The translations under genes and the position numbers were made by a program. Positions 1-5,667 of a stretch of DNA of 8,282 nucleotides are shown here, piece by piece (positions within the stretch are counted from its first letter, which is position 1; each line of letters begins with the position of its first letter). The notes beneath the pieces are model-generated. The model was given only the letters and a program-made list of their open reading frames with translations, was not told where the DNA came from and made no database searches. Source of the stretch: Gaiellales bacterium (GTDB lineage Bacteria; Actinomycetota; Thermoleophilia; Gaiellales; F1-60-MAGs149); contig JAURLF010000118.1 in the NCBI GenBank assembly GCA_030831375.1, positions 1-8,282 on the forward strand, given 5' to 3'.

Positions 1-1001
1 AGGCTGGGCAGGAAGGCGCCCTCGATCCCCAGCCGGTGGCCGTGGGAGACCGCGCGCCGGATCACGCGGCGCAGGATGTAGCCGCGCGACTCGTTCGCGG
101 GCAGGACGCCGTCGGCGGCGAGGAAGGTCATCGCGCGGCCGTGGTCGGCGAGGACGCGCAGTGCCTTCGTCTGGGCGCCGCCCGCCGCGTAGGAGGCGCC
201 GGTCCAGCCCTCGATCGCCTCGATCATGGCCCGGAACGGGTCCGTCTCGTACACGGAGTGCACGCCCTGGAGCAGCGCGGCGACGCGCTCCACGCCGGCG
301 CCCGTGTCCACGCACGGGCGGGGCAGCGGCGTGAGGCCGCCGTCCGCGTCCTGGTCGTACTGCATGAAGACGAGGTTCCAGAACTCGAGGAAGCGGTCGC
401 AGTCGCAGCCGGGCGCGCAGCCCTCGGGGCCGGCGGGGCGGCCGCAGCCGTGCTCGGGCCCGCGGTCGTAGTAGAGCTCGGTGCAGGGACCGCAGGGGCC
501 CGTCGGGCCGGCCTGCCAGAAGTTGTCCTTGCGGCCGAGGCCGACGATGCGCTCCGCGGGCACGCCCCGGTCGAGCCAGAGCCCGCGCGCCTCGTCGTCG
601 CCGGGGACCTGATCGTCGCCCTGGAAGACGGTGATCCAGACGCGCTCGGGGTCGATGCCCCAGGCGCCGGTGACGAGGCTCCACGCGAACTCGATCGCGT
701 CGGCCTTGAAGTAGTCGCCGATCGAGAAGTTGCCCATCATCTCGAAGAAGGTCAGGTGGCGGGCGGTCTTGCCGACCTCGTCGATGTCGGTCGTGCGGAA
801 GCACTTCTGCGTCGACGTCAGTCGCGGCGCCGGCGGCGCCTCGACGCCGAGGAAGTACGGCTTGAAGGGCTGCATCCCGGCCGTGGTCAGGAGCACGGAC
901 GGGTCGAGCGAGGCGGGCACGAGGCTCGCCGAGGGCATGACGCGATGCTCGCGCGCGGCGAAGTGGTCGCGGAACGCGGCGCGGATCTCGTGGGCCAGCA
1001 T
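1..1001 (-). CDS. alaS: Alanyl-tRNA synthetase, N-terminal part (cut by left edge)
   Basis: Charges tRNA-Ala with alanine in the cytoplasm. The 333 codons present cover the class II catalytic domain and the start of the tRNA-recognition region; the editing and C-terminal domains lie beyond the left edge. Visible family motifs are TTAGMQPFKPYF (res. 39-50), the motif 2 region RHLTFFEMMGNFSIGDYF (81-98), GPTGPCGPC (165-173), LEFWNLVF (205-212), DTGAGVER (232-239) and ALRVLADHGRAMTFLAADG (280-298). A cysteine-rich insertion (C186, C195, C199, C201, with C170 and C173 just before) precedes the LEFWNLVF strand; the CDCDRFLE form is known from some bacterial AlaS. The ATG at 1001 gives the expected start (MLAHEIRAAF). 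No Shine-Dalgarno is visible, but a TACCCT box lies 9 nt upstream, so the mRNA may be leaderless. It follows the iscU-mnmA fusion by 38 bp on the same strand, so it may also be read through from that operon. Confidence 0.97.
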   Translation of the reverse strand, partial: MLAHEIRAAFRDHFAAREHRVMPSASLVPASLDPSVLLTTAGMQPFKPYFLGVEAPPAPRLTSTQKCFRTTDIDEVGKTARHLTFFEMMGNFSIGDYFKADAIEFAWSLVTGAWGIDPERVWITVFQGDDQVPGDDEARGLWLDRGVPAERIVGLGRKDNFWQAGPTGPCGPCTELYYDRGPEHGCGRPAGPEGCAPGCDCDRFLEFWNLVFMQYDQDADGGLTPLPRPCVDTGAGVERVAALLQGVHSVYETDPFRAMIEAIEGWTGASYAAGGAQTKALRVLADHGRAMTFLAADGVLPANESRGYILRRVIRRAVSHGHRLGIEGAFLPS

Positions 1002-1016
1002 CAGGCCGGCAGGGTA
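1002..1016 (-). promoter_or_regulatory. Possible -10 box for leaderless alaS
   Basis: On the minus strand TACCCT (1016-1011) is followed by 9 nt and then the alaS ATG. It fits the TANNNT form of actinobacterial -10 elements, and transcription would begin at or within a few bases of the start codon. No convincing -35 is seen at 16-18 nt. The same hexamer sits just upstream of murI in this window, which modestly strengthens the call. Confidence 0.3.
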
Positions 1017-1039
1017 CGCGAAATCGCGGCGCGGACCCG

Positions 1040-2425
1040 TCAGCCCGCGACGACGCCCGCGGCGACCACGATGTCGCCGTCGTAGAGCACGCAGACCTGG
1101 CCCGGGGCGGCCTGGAAGGCGTCCCGCTCGAGGCGCACGACCGCCCCGCCCCGCCCGTCAGGCTCGAGCACGCCCGGGATCGGCTCGGCCCGCACCCGGA
1201 AGGCGGCCTCCACGCGCCTGGCCGGGGCATGGACGACGACGTCCCGCAGCGGCACGGTGCGACGGCCGAGGCGGCTGAGGCGGCCGACCACGACCGTGTT
1301 CGTGGTCGGCTCGACGCGCAGGACGTGCAGGGGCTCGGTGCCGCGCGAGACGCCGAGGCCGCGGCGCTGGCCCGGCGTGTAGGCGACCGCGCCCGCGTGC
1401 GCCCCGAGGACGGCGCCCTCCTCGTCGACGATCGGCCCCGCGGCGAGCTCGACGCCCTGCCGGGCGAGGAAGGGCGCCAGGGCGCCGCCGCCGAGGAAGC
1501 AGACCTCCTGGCTCTCGGGGGCGTCAGCGGCCGCGAGGCCGCGCCCGCGGGCGTCGTCGACGACGGCCGCCTTGACGCGGTCGCCGAGGGGCAGCCGCAC
1601 CCGCGTGAGGATGCCCGGGTCGACCAGGGCGAGCATCGCGGACTGGTCCTTGAGGGGGTCGGCGCCGCGCGCGACGAGGACGCGTCCGTCGCGCGCGACG
1701 AGGCGCGCGTAGTGGCCGGTCCGCCACTCGCCGCAGCCGAGCCGCATCGCGACCCCGTCGAGGGCGTCGAAGCGGAATGTGCCGTTGCAGGTCGCACACG
1801 GGTTCGGCGTCTCGCCGGCCGCATAGCCCCGCACGAACGGGTCGACGACCGCGGCCCGGAACGGCTCGCGCAGGTCGAGCATCAGGTGCGGCACGCCGAG
1901 CGCGTGGCAGAGGTCGCGGGCGCGGCGCACGCTGTCGGGAGCGCAGCAGGCGCGCTCCGGGGCCGGCGCGGCCGGGTCGATCCAGAGCCGCAGGGTCAGC
2001 CCGACGGCGGCGCGCCCCTCGTCGACGGCCTCGGCGAGGACGAGCGCCGAGTCGACGCCGCCGCTCATCGCCACCCCGACCCGGGCCACGTCGGGAGCGG
2101 CGCCCGCACCGCGCACGACGGCGTCGCCGAGGGCGGCGTGGAGCGCGTCGACGGCGGTCAGCGCGCAGTCGGGCGACGGCAGGTCGGCCACGTCGCGCAG
2201 GCCGAGCCGGGCGGCGTCGAGCAGCGTGCGGCCCTCGGCGAGGGCGGCGAGGCGGCCGACGGCGGCCGTGGCGGACGCGCAGGCGTCGGCGCCGAAGCGA
2301 ACCGCGGCGATGCGGCCGTCCGTGATCCGCAGGGTGACGCGCAGACGGTCGTCGCAGCGCCCGCCGCCCGCGCGGCCGTCGCCGTCGGGGCCGGGGAGCG
2401 CGCCGGCGCGGGAGAGGTCGATCAC
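1040..2425 (-). CDS. mnmA: IscU-like scaffold domain fused to tRNA 2-thiouridylase MnmA
   Basis: A 461-aa protein in two parts. Residues 1-100 resemble a trimmed IscU/NifU-N domain: C24-D-D26, GADAC49 and SPDC87 match the three cluster/sulfur cysteines of IscU and the Asp two residues after the first; the His normally just before the third Cys is Asp86 here. Residues 115-461 are MnmA, which adenylates U34 of tRNA-Lys/Glu/Gln and replaces O2 with sulfur. Its motifs are the PP-loop SGGVDS (121-126), TPNPCATCN (207-214, a CxxC pair with C213 as likely catalytic Cys), GHYARL (237-242), DQSAMLA (260-266), SQEVCF (305-310, C309 as likely persulfide Cys), TPGQRRGLGV (350-359) and a C-terminal beta barrel. 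The GTG start overlaps the desulfurase TGA by 4 bp and has GGGAGG 7 nt upstream. It also aligns VID with the IscU N-terminus. The upstream ATG at 2473 would add only a Gly/Arg-rich run. The MnmA call is near certain; the IscU-like assignment rests on spacing and motifs. Confidence 0.93.
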   Translation of the reverse strand: MIDLSRAGALPGPDGDGRAGGGRCDDRLRVTLRITDGRIAAVRFGADACASATAAVGRLAALAEGRTLLDAARLGLRDVADLPSPDCALTAVDALHAALGDAVVRGAGAAPDVARVGVAMSGGVDSALVLAEAVDEGRAAVGLTLRLWIDPAAPAPERACCAPDSVRRARDLCHALGVPHLMLDLREPFRAAVVDPFVRGYAAGETPNPCATCNGTFRFDALDGVAMRLGCGEWRTGHYARLVARDGRVLVARGADPLKDQSAMLALVDPGILTRVRLPLGDRVKAAVVDDARGRGLAAADAPESQEVCFLGGGALAPFLARQGVELAAGPIVDEEGAVLGAHAGAVAYTPGQRRGLGVSRGTEPLHVLRVEPTTNTVVVGRLSRLGRRTVPLRDVVVHAPARRVEAAFRVRAEPIPGVLEPDGRGGAVVRLERDAFQAAPGQVCVLYDGDIVVAAGVVAG

Positions 2426-3543
2426 GCGAGCGCCTCCCGCGCGCGGCCGAGCTCGGCCGCCACCGCAGCCCAAGCCGCCGCGACGCCGTCGACGTCGGCC
2501 TCCGTCGTCTCGGGCCCGAGCGTGACGCGCACGGCGCCACGCGCCGCAGCCGCGTCGATCCCCATCGCCAGCAGGGCCGTCTCGGGCGCCGGCTCGCCGC
2601 TCGCGCAGGCCGAGCCGGCGGCGACGCAGACGCCGCGCTCGTCGAGCAGGCGCACGGCGGTGTCGCCGCGGAAGCCCGTCAGGAGCAGCAGGTGCCCGGG
2701 CAGCCGCTCGACCGAGCCGCCGGCGACGGGCAGCTCGAGGCGCGCCTCGAGCGCGTCGCGCAGGGCGGCCCGCCGCACGCGCTCGGCCGCGGCGTCGGGG
2801 CCCTGCCGGAGCTCGAGCGCACGGGCGAGGCCGACGGCGCCGGCGACGTCCTCGGTGCCGGGCCGCAGCCCGCCCTCCTGGCCACCGCCGTGGGCGACCG
2901 GCGCGAGGCCGTCGACGGCGCCCACCAGCGCCCCGACGCCGCGCGGGCCGCCGAGCTTGTGAGCGGCGACGGCGGCCGTGACCCGGCCGGGCAGACCCGC
3001 GATCGAGGCGTCCGCCCCGGCCGCGGTCTGCACGTGGTCGACGTGGAGCGGCACGTCGCGCTCGGCGCAGAGCTCCGCGACCGCGGGAACCGGCTGCAGG
3101 ACGCCGGTGATGTTCGAGGCGCCCATCACGCAGCAGAGCGCGTCGCCGGAGCGCACGAGCTCCGCGAGCGCCGCGAGGTCGACGCGGCCGTCGGCGAGCA
3201 CGGGCGCGACGGCCAGCTCCCAGCCGCGGCGCGCGAGGGCCTCGGCGGGGCGCAGGACGGCCGGGTGCTCGAGCGCAGAGACCACGATCCGCCCGGCTCC
3301 GCCCGCGGCCCGGCCGAGCACGGCGAGGTTGTCGGCCTCGGTGCCACCGGACGTGAGGACCACGCGCTCATGTCCGAGCAGCGCCCCGATCTCTGCGCGC
3401 GCCGCCTCCAGGTCGGCGCGGGCGCGCCGACCTGCGGCGTGCGGCTCCGACGGGTTGCCGACGCGGCCCGTCAGGTGCGGCAGCATCGCGTCCGTGACGC
3501 GCGGGTCCGGCGGTGCGGTGGCGGCATGGTCGAGGTAGATCAC
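2422..3543 (-). CDS. Cysteine desulfurase, NifS/IscS class I
   Basis: A 373-aa PLP enzyme that takes sulfur from cysteine as a persulfide and hands it on. Motifs are LDHAATAPP (4-12), SGGTEADNLA (65-74), SALEHPAV with PLP-stacking H93, LHVDHVQTAAGA with D169 and Q172, the Schiff-base lysine K196 in AAHKLGGPRG, GGGQEGGLRPGTED (219-232) and the catalytic loop GSACASGEPAP with C313. The usual NNE-x-G motif reads SNITG (143-147), a mild deviation. The GTG at 3543 puts the first conserved strand (IYLDHAAT) at the N-terminus as in the family; longer upstream starts add an unrelated Pro/Arg-rich stretch. It is followed with a 4-bp overlap by the IscU-MnmA fusion, so it is most likely the dedicated sulfur donor for tRNA thiolation, comparable to the YrvO-MnmA pair of Bacillus; a wider Fe-S role is possible. 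No SD is seen; an NANNNT box sits 6 nt before the GTG. Confidence 0.95.
   Translation of the reverse strand: MIYLDHAATAPPDPRVTDAMLPHLTGRVGNPSEPHAAGRRARADLEAARAEIGALLGHERVVLTSGGTEADNLAVLGRAAGGAGRIVVSALEHPAVLRPAEALARRGWELAVAPVLADGRVDLAALAELVRSGDALCCVMGASNITGVLQPVPAVAELCAERDVPLHVDHVQTAAGADASIAGLPGRVTAAVAAHKLGGPRGVGALVGAVDGLAPVAHGGGQEGGLRPGTEDVAGAVGLARALELRQGPDAAAERVRRAALRDALEARLELPVAGGSVERLPGHLLLLTGFRGDTAVRLLDERGVCVAAGSACASGEPAPETALLAMGIDAAAARGAVRVTLGPETTEADVDGVAAAWAAVAAELGRAREALA
2433..2438 (-). promoter_or_regulatory. Shine-Dalgarno for the IscU-MnmA gene
   Basis: GGGAGG on the minus strand lies 7 nt before the GTG at 2425, inside the end of the desulfurase gene. It is one of the two clear ribosome binding sites in the window and decides the start. 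It shows that the fusion can be initiated on its own as well as by coupling through the 4-bp GTGA overlap. Confidence 0.7.
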
Positions 3544-3557
3544 ACGACGATTGTCGC
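3544..3557 (-). promoter_or_regulatory. Possible extended -10 for a leaderless desulfurase operon
   Basis: Minus strand TGCGACAAT (3558-3550) is a TGn-extended -10-like element, and 6 nt separate its last T from the GTG start at 3543. There is no recognisable -35. The spacing matches that seen at murI, which suggests the desulfurase-mnmA operon can start transcription at its first codon, separately from the RNA upstream. Confidence 0.3.
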
Positions 3558-3559
3558 AG

Positions 3560-3675
3560 GGCGCCGGGACCGCGGGGGTCGCCCCATCCCGCCGCGCCCC
3601 CGTCCCGTCGAACCTGCTGCATGCAGGTGGGTCCCCCGCCCGACGCGGCCGTGGAGTGGCGGCGCCGGGACCGCG
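3560..3675. repeat. 15-nt direct repeat within the murI-desulfurase gap
   Basis: GGCGCCGGGACCGCG occurs exactly at 3560-3574 and 3661-3675, 101 bp apart on the same strand. On the minus strand each copy carries GGTCCC. The copy at 3675-3661 pairs with the preceding GGGACC as a hairpin, and the copy at 3574-3560 lies after the closing helix and could in principle compete for the same GGGACC. In such GC-rich DNA chance similarity is not excluded. Confidence 0.5.
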
Positions 3676-3735
3676 AGGTCCCATGTCTCGGAACATCGGC
3701 TCGAGCGCAGATCACGGAGCGCGGCGGGATCGAGC
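3586..3735 (-). ncRNA. Candidate structured RNA (unassigned; 6S-like topology or operon leader)
   Basis: Between murI and the desulfurase the minus strand can form a 15-bp closing helix: 3730-3716 (ATCCCGCCGCGCTCC) pairs along its whole length with 3600-3586 (GGGGCGCGGCGGGAT), with one G-U. Inside it, 11 nt and 7 nt of unpaired sequence flank a possible 7-bp helix (3704-3698 with 3614-3608). Local hairpins are GGGACC-TCGC-GGTCCC (3682-3667), ACCTGC-ATGCA-GCAGGT (3628-3612) and CCGATGT/ACATGG (3699-3681); some of these exclude each other. A promoter-like sequence (-35 GTGACC 3770-3765, 17 nt, -10 TACGCT 3747-3742) predicts a 5' end near 3735, five bases before the closing helix. The size (about 150 nt), the end-to-end helix and the internal bubble recall 6S RNA, but I cannot match the primary sequence to any family. 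It could instead be a regulatory leader of the desulfurase operon. Confidence 0.45.
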
Positions 3736-3741
3736 ACGCGC

Positions 3742-3770
3742 AGCGTACACCCGGCCGATCAGCCGGTCAC
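3742..3770 (-). promoter_or_regulatory. Candidate promoter overlapping the murI stop
   Basis: Minus strand GTGACC (3770-3765), a 17-nt spacer, then TACGCT (3747-3742). The -35 lies inside the last murI codons. The predicted start, near 3735, falls just before the 15-bp closing helix of the structured RNA, so promoter and RNA support each other. Confidence 0.4.
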
Positions 3771-4565
3771 GTCGACGCGCTCGACCGCGCCGATCGGCAG
3801 CTGCAAGAAGCGCGTGCCCTCCGCGCGGAACGCCTCCGGGTCGCCGGTGGCGGCGAAGGCGCAGCCGCCGCGGTGCCCGCGGTCGCGCTCCCAGCCCTTG
3901 CGAGCGAGGGTGGCGGCGACCTCGCCGGCGAGCTCCTCGGCGGCGGCGATGGTCTGCACGTCGGCGCCGAGCTCGCGCTGCAGCATGTGCCGGATCAGCG
4001 GGTAGTGCGTGCAGCCGAGGACGACCGTATCGACGCCTGCCTCGCGCAGGGGCGCGCAGGCGGCCTGCGCCAGCTCGAGCGTCCGCTGCGAGTACGGCTC
4101 GCCGCCCTGGATCGCCTCCGCGAGGCCCGGGCAGGCGACCTGCACCACCTCGACGCCGGCATCGAGGTCGTGGATCGCGTCGACGTAGCGGCCGCTGGCC
4201 ACGGTGGCCTCGGTGGCGAGGACGCCGACCCGGCGCGCACGCGTGGCCTGGACGGCGGCGCGCGCCTCCGGCGTGACGACGCCGAGCACCGGGACCGGGC
4301 ACTCGCGCTGCAGCACGGGCAGGGCCGCCGCCGTGGCCGAGTTGCACGCCACGACCACGATCTTCGCGCCGCGCTCGACGAGGATCCCGGTCAGCTCACG
4401 GGCGTACGCGATCAGCTCGTCCTTGGTGCGCGGACCGTACGGGAAGCGGCCCGTGTCGCCGACGTAGACGACGTCCTCGTGCGGGAGCCGCACCATCACG
4501 GCGTGCAGCACGGTGAGGCCGCCCACGCCGGAGTCGAACATGCCGATCGGGGCCTCGGAGGTCAC
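3759..4565 (-). CDS. murI: Glutamate racemase
   Basis: Interconverts L- and D-glutamate to supply D-Glu for peptidoglycan; a cytoplasmic, cofactor-independent enzyme. The 268 aa are full length for the family. Motifs are IGMFDSGVGGLTV (7-19, with D11 and S12), GDTGRFPYGPR (36-46), the catalytic thiol C74 in VACNSATAA, LGVVTPEA (94-101), the second thiol C185 in LGCTHYPLI with H187, and the C-terminal strand. The GTG at 4565 puts the first beta-strand at residue 7, as expected; the open frame continues to an ATG at 4685, but that extension is Ala/Arg/Pro-rich without family similarity. There is no Shine-Dalgarno; TACCCT sits 6 nt upstream, implying a leaderless mRNA. The gene is transcribed away from the puuE-like gene. 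Downstream come the structured-RNA region and the tRNA-thiolation operon, so it probably forms its own unit. Confidence 0.96.
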   Translation of the reverse strand: MTSEAPIGMFDSGVGGLTVLHAVMVRLPHEDVVYVGDTGRFPYGPRTKDELIAYARELTGILVERGAKIVVVACNSATAAALPVLQRECPVPVLGVVTPEARAAVQATRARRVGVLATEATVASGRYVDAIHDLDAGVEVVQVACPGLAEAIQGGEPYSQRTLELAQAACAPLREAGVDTVVLGCTHYPLIRHMLQRELGADVQTIAAAEELAGEVAATLARKGWERDRGHRGGCAFAATGDPEAFRAEGTRFLQLPIGAVERVDVTG

Positions 4566-4600
4566 GGGCGAAGGGTACGCGCCGGCGCGGGCGCGCTCAG
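4566..4600 (-). promoter_or_regulatory. Candidate leaderless promoter of murI
   Basis: On the minus strand TACCCT (4577-4572) is followed by 6 nt and the GTG start. A partial -35, CTGAGC (4600-4595), stands 17 nt upstream of it and overlaps the stop of the small ORF candidate. Transcription would start at the first base of the GTG. Confidence 0.4.
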
Positions 4601-4737
4601 CCGGTGACCGCGCCGGCCGCGTCGGTGCGCGCGAACGCGACGCGGCGGACAGCGCTGCGCCGCTCGCCGGCCGTCGGGGCGACACGGGACTGGCGCACGA
4701 CGAGCGTCCATTCGTCGCAGACCGCGCGATCCGCCAC
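4597..4737 (-). CDS. Possible 46-codon ORF of unknown function
   Basis: Upstream of murI on the same strand a GTG-started frame encodes 46 residues, beginning ADRAVCDEWTLVVRQ after the initiator and ending AGAVTG, with TGA at 4599-4597. Nearly every codon ends in G or C, including the stretch outside any other gene, much like the real genes here. Against it: no Shine-Dalgarno or usable -10 is visible, I recognise no family, and the frame stays open further upstream as an antisense shadow of the puuE-like gene, so G/C-ending codons could be incidental at this base composition. It could also be the remnant of a longer gene. Confidence 0.2.
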   Translation of the reverse strand: MADRAVCDEWTLVVRQSRVAPTAGERRSAVRRVAFARTDAAGAVTG

Positions 4738-4754
4738 CGGAGGGCCGGCTCGCG

Positions 4755-4767
4755 TACGCTGACGTCC
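4755..4767 (+). promoter_or_regulatory. Candidate leaderless promoter of the puuE-DUF72-lipoprotein cluster
   Basis: TACGCT (4755-4760) followed by 7 nt and the GTG start at 4768; no clear -35 at 16-18 nt. The same hexamer occurs before the structured RNA and before the rhodanese gene. No Shine-Dalgarno is present, in agreement with leaderless initiation. Confidence 0.4.
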
Positions 4768-5667
4768 GTGGATGCGCACCCCCGCGACCTCTCCGGCTAC
4801 GGCCGTGACCGTCCCCGTGCGAGCTGGCCGGGCGAGGCGCGCGTCGCGCTGAGCATCGTCCTCAACTACGAGGAGGGCGCGGAGCGCACGGTGCTGAACG
4901 GCGATCCCGAGAGCGAGACGTACCTGACGGAGATCGCGGGCGCGCCACGGCCGGGGCGCGACCTGATCACCGAGTCGATCTACGCGTTCGGCAGCCGCGT
5001 CGGCGTCTGGCGGATCCTCGACGCCCTCGAGGAGGCGGGCACGCCGGCGACGGTGTTCGCATGCGGGCAGACGGTGGAGCTGACGCCGGACCCGGTCCGC
5101 CACGCCGCCGCGCAGGGCCACGAGATCTGCAGCCACGGCTACCGCTGGTTCGACTACGACGGCGTCGACGAGGCGACGGAGCGCGACCACATACGCCGCA
5201 CCATCGCCGCGATCGAGGCGGCGACCGGGACGCGGCCGGTCGGCTGGTACACGGGCCGCGTGAGCATGGCCACCCGCCGGCTCGTGGCCGAGGAGGGCGG
5301 CTTCCTCTACGACTCGGACGACTACTCGGACGAGCTGCCCTTCTGGGTCGAGGCGGCGGGCCGCCCGCACCTCATCGTGCCGTACACGCTCGACGCGAAC
5401 GACGCGCGCTTCGCGACCCCGAACGGCTTCCGCACCGCGGACGACTTCGCGACGTACCTGATCGACGCCTTCGAGGCGCTCTGGCGCGAGGGCGCGACGA
5501 GCCCAGGGATCATGAACGTGGGCCTCCACTGCCGCCTGGTCGGGCGGCCCGGCCGGATCGATGGGCTGCGTCGCTTCCTCGACCATGTGCAGAGCCGCGA
5601 CGGCGTGTGGGTCGCGCGCCGCGCCGACATCGCGCGCCACTGGATCGAGCACCACCCGCCGGCGTGA
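4768..5667 (+). CDS. puuE: PuuE-type allantoinase / polysaccharide deacetylase-fold hydrolase
   Basis: 299 aa, NodB-like fold, closely patterned on PuuE, the metal-independent allantoinase that opens allantoin to allantoate in purine breakdown. Matching stretches are HPRDLSGYG (4-12), ALSIVLNYEEG (27-37), ESIYAFGSRVG (69-79), EICSHGYRWFDY (119-130), GWYTGRVS (159-166), EEGGFLYDSDDYSDELPFW (175-193), IVPYTLDANDARFATP (203-218) and GLHCRLVGRPGR (252-263). As in PuuE, the NodB metal site is broken: NYEEG replaces the DD motif, and the usual HxxxH has W127 in place of its second His after H123. The GTG at 4768 gives the usual PuuE N-terminus; upstream sequence in frame is not PuuE-like. No other purine-catabolism gene is in the window, so the substrate is inferred by family and another small amide or a glycan cannot be excluded. 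The stop overlaps the DUF72 start by 4 bp. Confidence 0.85.
   Translation: MDAHPRDLSGYGRDRPRASWPGEARVALSIVLNYEEGAERTVLNGDPESETYLTEIAGAPRPGRDLITESIYAFGSRVGVWRILDALEEAGTPATVFACGQTVELTPDPVRHAAAQGHEICSHGYRWFDYDGVDEATERDHIRRTIAAIEAATGTRPVGWYTGRVSMATRRLVAEEGGFLYDSDDYSDELPFWVEAAGRPHLIVPYTLDANDARFATPNGFRTADDFATYLIDAFEALWREGATSPGIMNVGLHCRLVGRPGRIDGLRRFLDHVQSRDGVWVARRADIARHWIEHHPPA

Noticed and set aside
2426..2473. Upstream ATG start for the IscU-MnmA gene
   Set aside because: It would overlap the desulfurase by about 50 bp and add a Gly/Arg-rich tail; the GTG at 2425 has a strong Shine-Dalgarno and the IscU-like N-terminus.
36..3000. Long plus-strand open frames opposite alaS, the mnmA fusion and the desulfurase (up to 577 codons)
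   Set aside because: They are Ala/Arg/Gly-rich antisense frames kept open by the high GC content; the minus-strand proteins in the same place have full family motifs.
3570..3592. Rho-independent terminator after the structured RNA (GGGGCGACCCC hairpin)
   Set aside because: The hairpin is short and no U-run follows.
3600..3625. tRNA T-arm (GGTTCGAC on the minus strand)
   Set aside because: No pairing T-stem, acceptor stem or anticodon arm around it.
3586..3735. Cobalamin riboswitch
   Set aside because: A GGTCCC...GCCACT stretch recalls part of that family, but the conserved GGTG and B12-box elements are missing and the downstream genes do not fit.
3541..3740. T-box leader for the operon containing alaS
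   Set aside because: GGGATGG...ACCCCCGCGG near 3590-3570 is faintly reminiscent, but there is no proper T-box core and no stem I with a specifier loop that I can recognise.
4597..5655. 352-codon minus-strand frame across the puuE-like gene
   Set aside because: It is antisense to a well-supported gene and has shadow-type composition; only its last 46 codons, outside the other gene, were kept as a weak candidate.
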